Source of the DNA: MAG-120531 sp963934855
Lineage (GTDB): Bacteria; Bacteroidota; Bacteroidia; Flavobacteriales; Flavobacteriaceae
Assembly (NCBI GenBank): GCA_963934855.1
Contig: CAWWAC010000011.1
Location: forward strand, 1-51,738
Length of the DNA: 51,738 bases
Direction: 5' to 3'
Shown here: piece by piece, positions 26,700-35,279 of the stretch
How positions within the stretch are numbered: the stretch's first letter is position 1
How the letters are laid out: every line of letters starts with the position of its first letter
The notes under the pieces: generated by a model
Told to the model about the DNA's origin: nothing
What the model saw: the letters and a program-made list of their open reading frames with translations, nothing else
Database searches by the model: none
Position numbers and translations under genes: made by a program

Positions 26700-27971
26700 A
26701 TGGCCGTAGACTTACTACTAGGACTCCAATGGGGAGATGAAGGAAAAGGTAAAATTGTAGATGTATTAACCAAAGATTACCATATTATTGCTAGATTCCA
26801 AGGAGGCCCTAATGCAGGGCATACCCTTGAATTTGATGGTATAAAACATGTTCTTCACACCATCCCTTCAGGGATTTTTCACAAAGATTCAAAAAACATA
26901 GTGGGCAACGGTGTGGTGATAGATCCTGTGATTTTTCAAAAAGAGCTAGAAAACTTAGCGCCCTTTAATATTGATTTCAAAAGCAAGCTTTTAATATCTA
27001 GAAAGGCTCACTTAATTTTACCTACACACAGACTTTTAGACGCCGCCTCAGAAACAGCAAAGGGAAAAGCTAAGATTGGTTCTACATTAAAAGGAATTGG
27101 ACCTACTTATATGGACAAAACTGGTAGAAATGGCATGCGTGTGGGTGACTTAGAATTCCCAGATTGGAAAGAAAAATACAGGGCCTTAGCAGACAAACAC
27201 CAAGCCATGATTGGTTTTTATAATGTAGATATACAATATGATCTTGAAGAGCTTGAAAGTGCTTTTTTCACTGCCATAGATAAACTAAAAACACTCACTT
27301 TTATAGATTCTGAGCAGTACTTGTACACGGCTCAAAAGGAAGGAAAAAAAATACTAGCAGAAGGCGCTCAAGGCTCTCTTTTAGATATTGACTTTGGAAC
27401 ATACCCCTTTGTAACTTCATCCAATACAACTGCTGCTGGCGCATGTACTGGCTTGGGTATTGCACCCACCCAAATTGGCAGAGTGATAGGAATATTTAAA
27501 GCCTATACAACCCGCGTGGGTAGTGGCCCATTCCCTACTGAACTTTTTGACACAGATGGTGAAACTATGGGGAGGGTTGGGAATGAATTTGGAGCTACGA
27601 CTGGACGTCCAAGACGCTGCGGCTGGATTGACCTGGTGGCTCTAAAATACGCTATTACTATTAACGGAGTTACAGAGCTTATGATGATGAAAGCAGATGT
27701 TTTGTCCGGATTCAAAAATATAAAGATTTGTACCTCATACCAATATAAAGGTGAGAAAATAAGCCATTTCCCATACAATGTAGAACCTCAAAATGTGAGC
27801 GCTAATTACATTGAAATGCCAGGGTGGGCTCAGGACCTTACAAGGATGTCTTCTACTGAGCAGTTACCTAAAAATCTAATGGATTACATTCACTATTTAG
27901 AAGAAGCGCTTGAAGTGCCAATTAAAATTGTGTCTGTAGGGCCAGATAGAACACAAACAATACATAGATAA
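26700..27971 (+). CDS. purA: Adenylosuccinate synthase
   Basis: First committed step from IMP to AMP: GTP-dependent ligation of aspartate to IMP. It has 423 residues, normal length. The GTP/IMP P-loop WGDEGKGK (11-18) carries the catalytic Asp13, and GGPNAGHT (35-42) the catalytic His41. Further signatures are KGIGPTYMDKTGRNGMR, EGAQGSLLDIDFGTYPFVTSS and GRPRRCGWIDLV. It follows the Fur gene closely and is followed by an OstA-like gene after 37 bases. Confidence 0.97.
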   Translation: MAVDLLLGLQWGDEGKGKIVDVLTKDYHIIARFQGGPNAGHTLEFDGIKHVLHTIPSGIFHKDSKNIVGNGVVIDPVIFQKELENLAPFNIDFKSKLLISRKAHLILPTHRLLDAASETAKGKAKIGSTLKGIGPTYMDKTGRNGMRVGDLEFPDWKEKYRALADKHQAMIGFYNVDIQYDLEELESAFFTAIDKLKTLTFIDSEQYLYTAQKEGKKILAEGAQGSLLDIDFGTYPFVTSSNTTAAGACTGLGIAPTQIGRVIGIFKAYTTRVGSGPFPTELFDTDGETMGRVGNEFGATTGRPRRCGWIDLVALKYAITINGVTELMMMKADVLSGFKNIKICTSYQYKGEKISHFPYNVEPQNVSANYIEMPGWAQDLTRMSSTEQLPKNLMDYIHYLEEALEVPIKIVSVGPDRTQTIHR

Positions 27972-28008
27972 TTTAGAGGTTTTTCCTTTATACTACAAAC
28001 CCAATCCT

Positions 28009-29763
28009 TTGAAAAAGCACTATTTATTTTTTATAGCACTCTATATTGGTTTTGGTCTCGTGAGCATTCAGGCGCAGGAGAAACAGATTCAGATAGTATA
28101 TGGTGGTAATTTCACAAAAGACGAAACTCAATTCCCAGGAGCTTCTATATTTAGTAAAGATGACAAACAGGTACAGTTTAACCACGAAGGTGCAGATCTA
28201 TGGTGTGATGTGGCTATTTTTTATCCAGCAGAAAATAGGATAAAAGCAAAGGGAAATATAACTCTTATTCAAGGAGATTCTATTTTCATGAATGCAGGTT
28301 CTTTAGATTACAATGGAGTAAGCCAATTAGCCAAAGCTTGGAGACAGGTAAGTTTAAGAAGCTCAGAAATGACACTAACTCCCCAAGACACGTTGTACTT
28401 TGACAGGTTAAAACAGGAAGCCTATTACACCCAAAAGGGTACAATAGTAGACGCTCAAAACACGCTAACCTCAGACATAGGACGCTACTATCTTAACGCT
28501 AAAAAATATCAATTTCTAAGCCAAGTAGAGATAGTAAATCCTGAGTATAAATTACGATCTACTCATTTAAATTATTATACTAATACAAAGAATGCCTATA
28601 TGTATGGGCCGTCTACTATTTATGGAAAAGATTATACTTTTTATTGTGAAAGAGGCTTTTATAATACTATCGTAGAGAGTGGATACGGAATTAAAAACAC
28701 TAAAATAAATTATAACAATAGAGTGATTAAAGGAGATAGTGTGTACTTTAACAAGAGAAGACAATTTGCCTCTGCTACAAATAATATCACTGTTACAGAC
28801 ACTATAAATAAGGGCGTTATTAGAGCGCATTACGCAGAGGTTTTTAAGGCAAAGGATTCAGTATTTGCTACTAAGAAAGCTGTATCTATAAGTTTAATAG
28901 AAAAAGACTCCTTATACATGCATGGAGATACTATTATGCTTACAGGAAAACCTGAAGCAAGAATATTACGCGCATTTAGAGATGCTAAATTTTATAAAAC
29001 AGACCTTAGCGGAAAATGTGATTCTATACATTTTAACCAGAAAACAGGACTCACCCAGCTCATAAATAGGCCTATTATTTGGAATGGTGAAAATCAAATG
29101 ACAGGAGATATCATTCATTTAAAATCTGATCCCAAGACAAAGTCTTTAGATTCTCTAAAAGTATTAAACAATGCCTTTATAGTGGCAATGGATACTATTA
29201 GAAGGGAAGGGTACAACCAGGCAAAAGGAAAAGACATGTTTGGCGTATTTGAAAAGAACGCCCTACGTTTTCTAAATCTTATTAAAAACACAGAACTCAT
29301 TTATTATTTATATGATGGTGATCAGGAACTCATGGGTATAAATAAGACTATTTGTAGTGAGATAGCTATTGAAATGGTTCAAAATGAAATTAGTGAAATT
29401 ACTTTTATTACGGCTCCAGATGGCACTATTTACCCCTTGGCAGAACTTCCAGAAATAGATAGAAAATTAGAAGGATTTCTGTGGTTTGGATCTGAAAGAA
29501 TTAGAAATAAAGAAGATATTTTTGACCTAGAAGACTTAAATGTCAAACTCGTTAAAATTAATGGGCTTAAAAATGATATAGACATTGAATCTCTTGAAAA
29601 GGAACAATTAAATACTTTTAAAGCCAAAGATTCAGACGCAGCTAAAGTAAAGACTCAAAACCCAACTCCTGATATCACTAAAAATACCTCAAAAACTCAG
29701 AATAAAGAACCGTCTAAAGTCAAACAAAACACTCCAAACATTACTACAGATTCTAAAGAGTAA
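28009..29763 (+). CDS. OstA-like (LptA/LptD N-terminal-like) exported protein
   Basis: A 584-residue exported protein of the OstA-like family. The best start is the TTG at 28009: it begins a clear signal peptide (KKHYLFFIALYIGFG, cleaved near IQAQ), and no in-frame ATG or GTG lies between it and the purA stop. The body is a long chain of beta repeats (such as NRIKAKGNITLIQGDSIFMN and NRVIKGDSVYFNKRRQFA) of the jelly-roll type used by LptA and LptD to conduct LPS across the periplasm. The C-terminal 60 residues are low-complexity, rich in Lys, Asn, Thr and Pro. A role in LPS transport is inferred from the fold. The aminotransferase gene starts 2 bases after its stop. Confidence 0.85.
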   Translation: MKKHYLFFIALYIGFGLVSIQAQEKQIQIVYGGNFTKDETQFPGASIFSKDDKQVQFNHEGADLWCDVAIFYPAENRIKAKGNITLIQGDSIFMNAGSLDYNGVSQLAKAWRQVSLRSSEMTLTPQDTLYFDRLKQEAYYTQKGTIVDAQNTLTSDIGRYYLNAKKYQFLSQVEIVNPEYKLRSTHLNYYTNTKNAYMYGPSTIYGKDYTFYCERGFYNTIVESGYGIKNTKINYNNRVIKGDSVYFNKRRQFASATNNITVTDTINKGVIRAHYAEVFKAKDSVFATKKAVSISLIEKDSLYMHGDTIMLTGKPEARILRAFRDAKFYKTDLSGKCDSIHFNQKTGLTQLINRPIIWNGENQMTGDIIHLKSDPKTKSLDSLKVLNNAFIVAMDTIRREGYNQAKGKDMFGVFEKNALRFLNLIKNTELIYYLYDGDQELMGINKTICSEIAIEMVQNEISEITFITAPDGTIYPLAELPEIDRKLEGFLWFGSERIRNKEDIFDLEDLNVKLVKINGLKNDIDIESLEKEQLNTFKAKDSDAAKVKTQNPTPDITKNTSKTQNKEPSKVKQNTPNITTDSKE

Positions 29764-29765
29764 TC

Positions 29766-30956
29766 ATGATTGATGACTTCCTTAAATACCAGGCTCAAAC
29801 TACGCCTCATCCACTAGCACTAGAAGTGTCCCATGCTTCTGGCAGCTATATTTATGATTCAAAAGGGAGGGCTCTTTTAGATTTTGTAGCTGGAGTGTCT
29901 GCATGTAGCGTAGGGCATTCTCATCCCAAAGTGGTAAAAGCAGTATCTGAACAAGCTGCTCAATATATGCACGTCATGGTATATGGAGAATATGCCCAAA
30001 AACCTGCTGTTGCTTATACAAAAGCACTGGCCGCCCATTTACCAGATTCTTTACAATGTACCTATTTGGTAAATTCAGGTACAGAGGCAATTGAGGGTGC
30101 TATTAAATTGGCTAGACGAGCCACAGGAAGAGCTGAAATTATTGCAGCGCATCATGCCTACCACGGGAATACTATGGGAAGCTTGAGTATTATGGGCTAT
30201 GAAAATAGAAAAGCAGTCTTTAGACCTTTAGTTCCTGGAGTGCGTTTTATTCACTTTAATGCTTTTATTGAGATAGATCAAATAACAGACAAAACCGCTG
30301 GAGTCGTTTTAGAAACTATTCAAGGTGGTGCCGGATTTATAACTCCAAGTCCTGGATATTTAGAGGCTGTAAAAAAAAGATGCAATGCGGTAGGCGCCTT
30401 ACTTATTTTAGATGAAATTCAACCTGGTTTTGGAAGAACCGGTGCTTTGTTTGCTTTTGAGCATTACCAGTGCACTCCAGACATTCTAGTGGTTGGAAAA
30501 GGAATGGGGGGTGGTATGCCAGTGGGTGCATTTATTGCCTCAAAAAAACTTATGGATATGCTTCAAGACCAACCCAGCCTTGGGCATATTACAACTTTTG
30601 GCGGAAATCCTGTAATAGCATCGGCCTGTTTGGCCACCCTAGAAGTCATACAAGAAGAGGGGCTTGTAGCGCAGTGTTTAATAAAAGAGGTATTCATTAG
30701 AGAAAAATTAAAGCATCCAGAAATTAAAAAAATTAGAGGCAAAGGACTTATGCTGGCCCTTATTTTAGAAACTCCTGAAAAAGCCAATACTTTAGTTTTA
30801 AAAGCATCTGAAAAGGGACTCATTTTATTCTGGTTACTATTTGAAAAAAAAGCAGTAAGAATTTCCCCCCCTCTTACAATTTCTTTAGAAGAATTAGAAA
30901 TTGGCTGCCAAATTATTTTAGACGTTTTAAATCAAGAAATACATACTGTTAACTAA
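29766..30956 (+). CDS. Class III pyridoxal-phosphate aminotransferase
   Basis: A 396-residue PLP enzyme of the acetylornithine/ornithine/4-aminobutyrate aminotransferase class. PLP ligands are visible: LVNSGTEAIEGAIKLAR (102-118) binds phosphate, HHAYHGNTMGS provides the stacking residue, LDEIQPGFGRTG (215-226) has Asp216 for the pyridine nitrogen, and VVGKGMGGGMP has the Schiff-base Lys245. The protein is clearly distinct from the RocD encoded later in the window. The substrate is not determinable; position beside OstA-like and purA gives no pathway link. Its start is 2 bases after the OstA-like stop, so coupling is likely. Confidence 0.9.
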   Translation: MIDDFLKYQAQTTPHPLALEVSHASGSYIYDSKGRALLDFVAGVSACSVGHSHPKVVKAVSEQAAQYMHVMVYGEYAQKPAVAYTKALAAHLPDSLQCTYLVNSGTEAIEGAIKLARRATGRAEIIAAHHAYHGNTMGSLSIMGYENRKAVFRPLVPGVRFIHFNAFIEIDQITDKTAGVVLETIQGGAGFITPSPGYLEAVKKRCNAVGALLILDEIQPGFGRTGALFAFEHYQCTPDILVVGKGMGGGMPVGAFIASKKLMDMLQDQPSLGHITTFGGNPVIASACLATLEVIQEEGLVAQCLIKEVFIREKLKHPEIKKIRGKGLMLALILETPEKANTLVLKASEKGLILFWLLFEKKAVRISPPLTISLEELEIGCQIILDVLNQEIHTVN

Positions 30957-31043
30957 TTTGTTAATAATAAGCAGATTTTTGATCCTATTATATGAGGGAT
31001 TACCCTTAAATTTAATTTAATTGAAATATCCAAGAAATACGCT

Positions 31044-32444
31044 ATGGCGTTAGATCAGAATGAAGAAGGTAGCGAACCTATCGCTAAATTTGAGTCCATG
31101 CTTAAGACAGATGATGTCTACTTCTTTGATGCGGAAGATTTTGAAGACATTATACACCATTATTTAAATAATGGCAAGGTTTCTTTGGCAAAAAAAGCCA
31201 TTAAAATTGGGTTGGAACAACACCCTGAAACTACAGCTTTAAAATTATTAGAAATTGAAGTTCTTGTCTTTGAAAACAAGCTGGAAAGGGCTATTTATCA
31301 ATTAGATTTCCTGGAATCTTTAGATAGTAAAAATGAGGAGATTCATATACAAAGAGCTAATATTTGGTCTAAACAAGACAAGCATTTAGAAGCTATTGTG
31401 TGTTTAGAAAAGGCCTTATTGTACACCGAAGACACTTTAGATATTTTTGCGCTTTTAGGTATGGAATACCTTTTTTTAGAAGACTTTTCAAAAGCTAAAG
31501 ACAATTTTATAAAATGTGTTTTAGAAGATCCCCAAGACTATGCGTCTCTGTACAATATTATATATTGTTTTGAATATTTGGAAGATCCTGAAGGGGCTAT
31601 TGATTATTTAAACGAATATTTAGAAAGTAATCCATACTGTGAGGTTGCTTGGCACCAATTAGGCAAACAGTATATGAGTAAAAGCATGTACAAGGAGGCT
31701 CTTGCTGCTTTTGATTTTGCCATTATTTCAGATGAATCTTTTATTGGAGCCTATTTTGAAAAGGCCATGGTTTTAGAAAAATTAAAGCGTTATAATGAGG
31801 CCATTGAAAATTACGAAACCACTATTGACTTAGATGACCCTACAGCACACGCCTACCTCAGAATTGGACGTTGCCATGAGAAAATAGGAAACACGGAATT
31901 GGCACAGAAGTTCTTCTACAAAACAGTTCACGAAGACCCTTTATTAGACAAGGGCTGGCTAGCTATCACAAATTATTATATAAAAGGGAAAAATTTTGAA
32001 AAAGCCTTGTACTATATTAATAAAGCTCTTCATATAGACACTGAAAATGAAGCCTATTGGAAAAAATGTGCTCAAATAAACGTATCGTTAGGTCATTTAG
32101 ACGCAGCAGATTTTGCCTTTAAACAGGCTGTTGAATTTGGAGATTACGCCCTTAATACCTGGGAATCTTGGACCCTAGTTGTTATTGAAAATAAAGAGTA
32201 CGAAGCCGCTGTTCAAATATTGCTTCAAGCCATTAGTTTTTTTCCAGAAGTGGCAAGCTTACAATACAGACTCAGTTTTCTATTTGGCCTGCTACTAAAC
32301 ATAGAACTCAGTAAAGAACACTTATCGTTAGCCATTCAACTAGATCCTCATTTACTCGCTAGTTTTAAAGGTCAGTATCCTGGGTTTTTTAATAGCAGCT
32401 GGGTGACAAATTATATTGAAGCTTCCAACAAAACATCTAGCTAA
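31044..32444 (+). CDS. Tetratricopeptide repeat protein, soluble
   Basis: A 466-residue protein made almost wholly of TPR units from about residue 40 to 450. Each is a pair of helices with the usual small, large and aromatic positions (for example YKEALAAFDFAIISD, YNEAIENYETTIDLD, FEKALYYINKALHID). No signal peptide or membrane segment is seen, so it is probably a cytoplasmic scaffold. The acidic N-terminus (residues 1-40) is not repeat-like. It is 30 bases upstream of the DUF368 pair. The partner is unknown. Confidence 0.88.
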   Translation: MALDQNEEGSEPIAKFESMLKTDDVYFFDAEDFEDIIHHYLNNGKVSLAKKAIKIGLEQHPETTALKLLEIEVLVFENKLERAIYQLDFLESLDSKNEEIHIQRANIWSKQDKHLEAIVCLEKALLYTEDTLDIFALLGMEYLFLEDFSKAKDNFIKCVLEDPQDYASLYNIIYCFEYLEDPEGAIDYLNEYLESNPYCEVAWHQLGKQYMSKSMYKEALAAFDFAIISDESFIGAYFEKAMVLEKLKRYNEAIENYETTIDLDDPTAHAYLRIGRCHEKIGNTELAQKFFYKTVHEDPLLDKGWLAITNYYIKGKNFEKALYYINKALHIDTENEAYWKKCAQINVSLGHLDAADFAFKQAVEFGDYALNTWESWTLVVIENKEYEAAVQILLQAISFFPEVASLQYRLSFLFGLLLNIELSKEHLSLAIQLDPHLLASFKGQYPGFFNSSWVTNYIEASNKTSS

Positions 32445-32474
32445 AATAGCCTATTTTTATCCTTTAATTTTCTC

Positions 32475-33404
32475 ATGCAAAACAACTTAAGTAGGAAGCA
32501 TTTTTTTATTTTTCTGAAAGGTATGGCTATGGGTGCTGCAGACGTAGTTCCTGGAGTTTCTGGTGGTACTATTGCTTTTATATCTGGAATCTATCAAGAA
32601 CTCTTAGACAGTATTAGTCAGCTAAATTACAAAGCTTTTAAGGTCCTTAAAAAAGAAGGGTTTAATATATTTTGGAATCGTATTAATGGTTTTTTTTTAC
32701 TTTCCTTATTGTTGGGAATTGGAGTAAGCGTCATTTCATTAGCCAAAGGGATTAGCTGGCTCTTAGACACACAGGCAGTACTACTATGGTCCTTCTTTTT
32801 TGGATTGGTCTTAGCAAGCATTGTATTTATTGCAAAATCTATTGAAAATATTAAAATCACAGACTATCTATGGCTCATTATAGGAATTGGAGTCGCTTTT
32901 TACATTACTGGCCTTCCTATTGTAGAGAATAGTCAAGAACCCTGGTATCTTTTTCTCTCTGGCGCACTAGCCATATGCGCTATGATTTTACCTGGTATTT
33001 CTGGTGCTTTTATTTTAGTGCTATTAGGCTCTTATGAAACCATTTTAAATGCTGTTCACGAAAGACAGTTTATAACTGTTGCTATTGTTGGGAGTGGTTC
33101 ACTTTTGGGATTAATACTGTTTTCTAGATTTTTAAAATGGACTTTTAATCGTTTCAAAAACCAAACATTATTCATCCTCACAGGATTCATTATTGGATCT
33201 CTTTCAAAAATTTGGCCTTGGAAAGAAGTGGTCTCCTCAAAAATGATAGGGAAAAAAGAAATAGTATTGGTTTCTGAAAATGTTTGGCCTTTAAACTTTT
33301 CAGAAGAACCCCAAATTTTACCAGCTATTACACTAGCTGTTTTTGGATTTTTCTTAATTTTTATTTTAGAAAGAAGTGCTAAAATAAAACAATTTAACAG
33401 CTGA
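32475..33404 (+). CDS. DUF368 membrane protein (PopT-type undecaprenyl-phosphate translocase), copy 1
   Basis: A 309-residue polytopic membrane protein with about eight hydrophobic segments. DUF368 proteins have been shown to recycle undecaprenyl phosphate across the inner membrane (named PopT), returning the lipid carrier for peptidoglycan and other surface glycans. The two halves carry matching re-entrant motifs: MGAADVVPGVSGGTIAF (about residues 18-34) and MILPGISGAFILVLLG (about 172-187), as expected for an inverted-repeat transporter. It is followed after 12 bases by a second DUF368 gene. Family assignment is strong; activity here is inferred. Confidence 0.9.
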   Translation: MQNNLSRKHFFIFLKGMAMGAADVVPGVSGGTIAFISGIYQELLDSISQLNYKAFKVLKKEGFNIFWNRINGFFLLSLLLGIGVSVISLAKGISWLLDTQAVLLWSFFFGLVLASIVFIAKSIENIKITDYLWLIIGIGVAFYITGLPIVENSQEPWYLFLSGALAICAMILPGISGAFILVLLGSYETILNAVHERQFITVAIVGSGSLLGLILFSRFLKWTFNRFKNQTLFILTGFIIGSLSKIWPWKEVVSSKMIGKKEIVLVSENVWPLNFSEEPQILPAITLAVFGFFLIFILERSAKIKQFNS

Positions 33405-33416
33405 ATTAGAACAAAA

Positions 33417-34430
33417 ATGGCCCTACCAAGAAGCTTTAAAGATCATATGTTTCTTTTTTTGAAAGGTTTGGGAATGGGTGCTGCAAATAAAGTTCCTGGT
33501 GTATCAGGAGGTATTGTAGCTTTTGTTGGAGGATTTTACGAGGAGTTTATCTACGCACTAAAAAAAGCAAACAAAAAAGCCTTTTTCCTTTTAATTTCAG
33601 GAAGGTTTAAAAGTTTATACAAATACATCAATGGTCCCTTTTTATCTGTTCTACTCTTTGGAATGCTAGTCAGTTACTTTAGCGTATCAAAAATACTAGA
33701 CTTCTTGCTTTTTTCTTATGAGAGATATGTATGGGCTGGCTTTTTTGGAATGATCCTTGGCTCTATTTACTATATATCCAAACAATTTAAAAGCTGGAAC
33801 CGCCAAACAATTTTGTGGGGAATTTCTGGGCTCATAATAGGTGTGGGAATAAGTTTTTTAAATCCTGCCAAACAAAACGACCATTTACTATTTGTGTTTT
33901 TTTGTGGAATGGTCAGCGTCTCAGGCATGACACTACCTGGTTTATCTGGCTCCTTTATTTTAATGCTTATGGGTAATTATGTGCTGCTTCTTGTAGATAG
34001 TGTAAATGCACTTTATGAAACCTTTTCAGAAATGATAAGGGGAGATTTTAGTTTTATTAGCAATGTTAAAAGAATTAGGACCTTAAAAATACTAGGCGTA
34101 TTTACCTTAGGTTCTACCACTGGCTTAGTCAGTCTTTCTCATGTCATAAGCTTTGTGTTAAAAAGATTTAATACCATTACAACTGCAGTCATTATTGGCT
34201 TTATTTCAGGATCTCTCGGAGTTGTGTGGCCATGGAAAAAAACTATTTACAAGACTGATGCACTAGAAAAAATTATTTTAGACTCTAACAATAATAAGGT
34301 GGTTTTAAACTACCAGAGATATATTCCTAGCTTTGAAACTTCAGACACCTGGTGGGCTATTTTTTGGATGGGAATTGGACTCCTTTTTTTAATGATTTTG
34401 GAAAGATATGGAAATAGAGAAAAAAAATAA
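33417..34430 (+). CDS. DUF368 membrane protein (PopT-type), copy 2
   Basis: A 337-residue paralogue of the preceding protein with the same layout. The first re-entrant motif reads MGAANKVPGVSGGIVAF; the Asp of copy 1 (ADVVPG) is Asn (ANKVPG) here. The second reads GMTLPGLSGSFILMLMG. Both PGxSG cores are intact, so it is probably active, but the change next to the first core could alter specificity or coupling. The gene overlaps the aroE start by 23 bases. The pair may act as a heteromer or as two independent transporters. Confidence 0.9.
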   Translation: MALPRSFKDHMFLFLKGLGMGAANKVPGVSGGIVAFVGGFYEEFIYALKKANKKAFFLLISGRFKSLYKYINGPFLSVLLFGMLVSYFSVSKILDFLLFSYERYVWAGFFGMILGSIYYISKQFKSWNRQTILWGISGLIIGVGISFLNPAKQNDHLLFVFFCGMVSVSGMTLPGLSGSFILMLMGNYVLLLVDSVNALYETFSEMIRGDFSFISNVKRIRTLKILGVFTLGSTTGLVSLSHVISFVLKRFNTITTAVIIGFISGSLGVVWPWKKTIYKTDALEKIILDSNNNKVVLNYQRYIPSFETSDTWWAIFWMGIGLLFLMILERYGNREKK

Positions 34431-35166
34431 TTACGGTCTGCTAGGAAAGGGAATATCTTACTCCTTTTCTGAAAAGTACTTTAACGAAAAATTTAAAAAT
34501 GAAGGGCTCTTAGACTGCCAGTACAGCAATTTTGATCTTGAAAATCTTTTGTCTTTAAAAAAAATTATAAGCGCAAACAAAAACCTTAAAGGAATGAACG
34601 TTACTACGCCTTACAAAGAGACTGTCATTCCATTCCTAACTCATCTAGACCCTATAGCATCTGCTATTGGTGCAATAAACACCATTAAAATAGTACCTAG
34701 TGGTTTGCTAGGGTATAACACAGACGTAATTGGCTTTAAAAATAGTTTAATTCCTTTGTTAAAGAAAACGCATAAAAGCGCATTAATCTTGGGGACAGGT
34801 GGTGCGTCTAAAGCAGTAGCTTATGTTCTAAAAGAATTGGAAATTAGCTTTCAGTACGTCTCACGTAATCCAAAAATTAAACAGATAGCTTATTCAGAAT
34901 TAAATGCTAAAATTATGGGTAGTCACCAAATTATTATAAACTGCACTCCTATTGGAACTTTTCCTAATATTCTTGAAAAACCAAAAATTCCCTATGAATT
35001 TATCAGCAAAAATTATATAGCCTTTGATCTTATTTATAATCCAGAAATATCTGCCTTTTTAATGGAAGCTAAAAAGAAAGGAGCTAAAATCCAAAACGGA
35101 TATGAAATGCTCAAAGGACAAGCAGAAGCTTCGTGGGCCATATGGAGAGACCCAACTAAAATATAG
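34408..35166 (+). CDS. aroE: Shikimate dehydrogenase
   Basis: NADPH-dependent reduction of 3-dehydroshikimate in aromatic amino-acid synthesis. At 252 residues it is of normal length. Substrate-binding residues are visible: SYSFS (17-21), NVTTPYKE with the catalytic Lys70, AINTIK (Asn91) and NTD (104-106). The NADP site is GTGGASKA (129-136). The ATG at 34408 lies inside the end of the DUF368 gene (23-base overlap); the next in-frame ATG would be well inside the fold, so this start is favoured. Confidence 0.95.
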   Translation: MEIEKKNNYGLLGKGISYSFSEKYFNEKFKNEGLLDCQYSNFDLENLLSLKKIISANKNLKGMNVTTPYKETVIPFLTHLDPIASAIGAINTIKIVPSGLLGYNTDVIGFKNSLIPLLKKTHKSALILGTGGASKAVAYVLKELEISFQYVSRNPKIKQIAYSELNAKIMGSHQIIINCTPIGTFPNILEKPKIPYEFISKNYIAFDLIYNPEISAFLMEAKKKGAKIQNGYEMLKGQAEASWAIWRDPTKI

Positions 35167-35184
35167 CGTTAAAAAACTCTAATA

Positions 35185-35239
35185 TCTTTTATTTATAAAT
35201 TAGATGTTAGTATATTACTAATGTATTGATAATAAAAGA
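35185..35239. repeat. AT-rich nested inverted repeat between aroE and the DUF349 gene
   Basis: Outer arms TCTTTTATT (35185-35193) and AATAAAAGA (35231-35239) surround inner arms TTAGTA (35207-35212) and TACTAA (35216-35221), nearly concentric. It could be a weak terminator for the aroE transcript or a leader structure for the next gene. With A/T only it may also be chance. Confidence 0.35.
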
Positions 35240-35279
35240 GTACATCTTTTATATTTTGAACTAACGAAAACCTATAATC

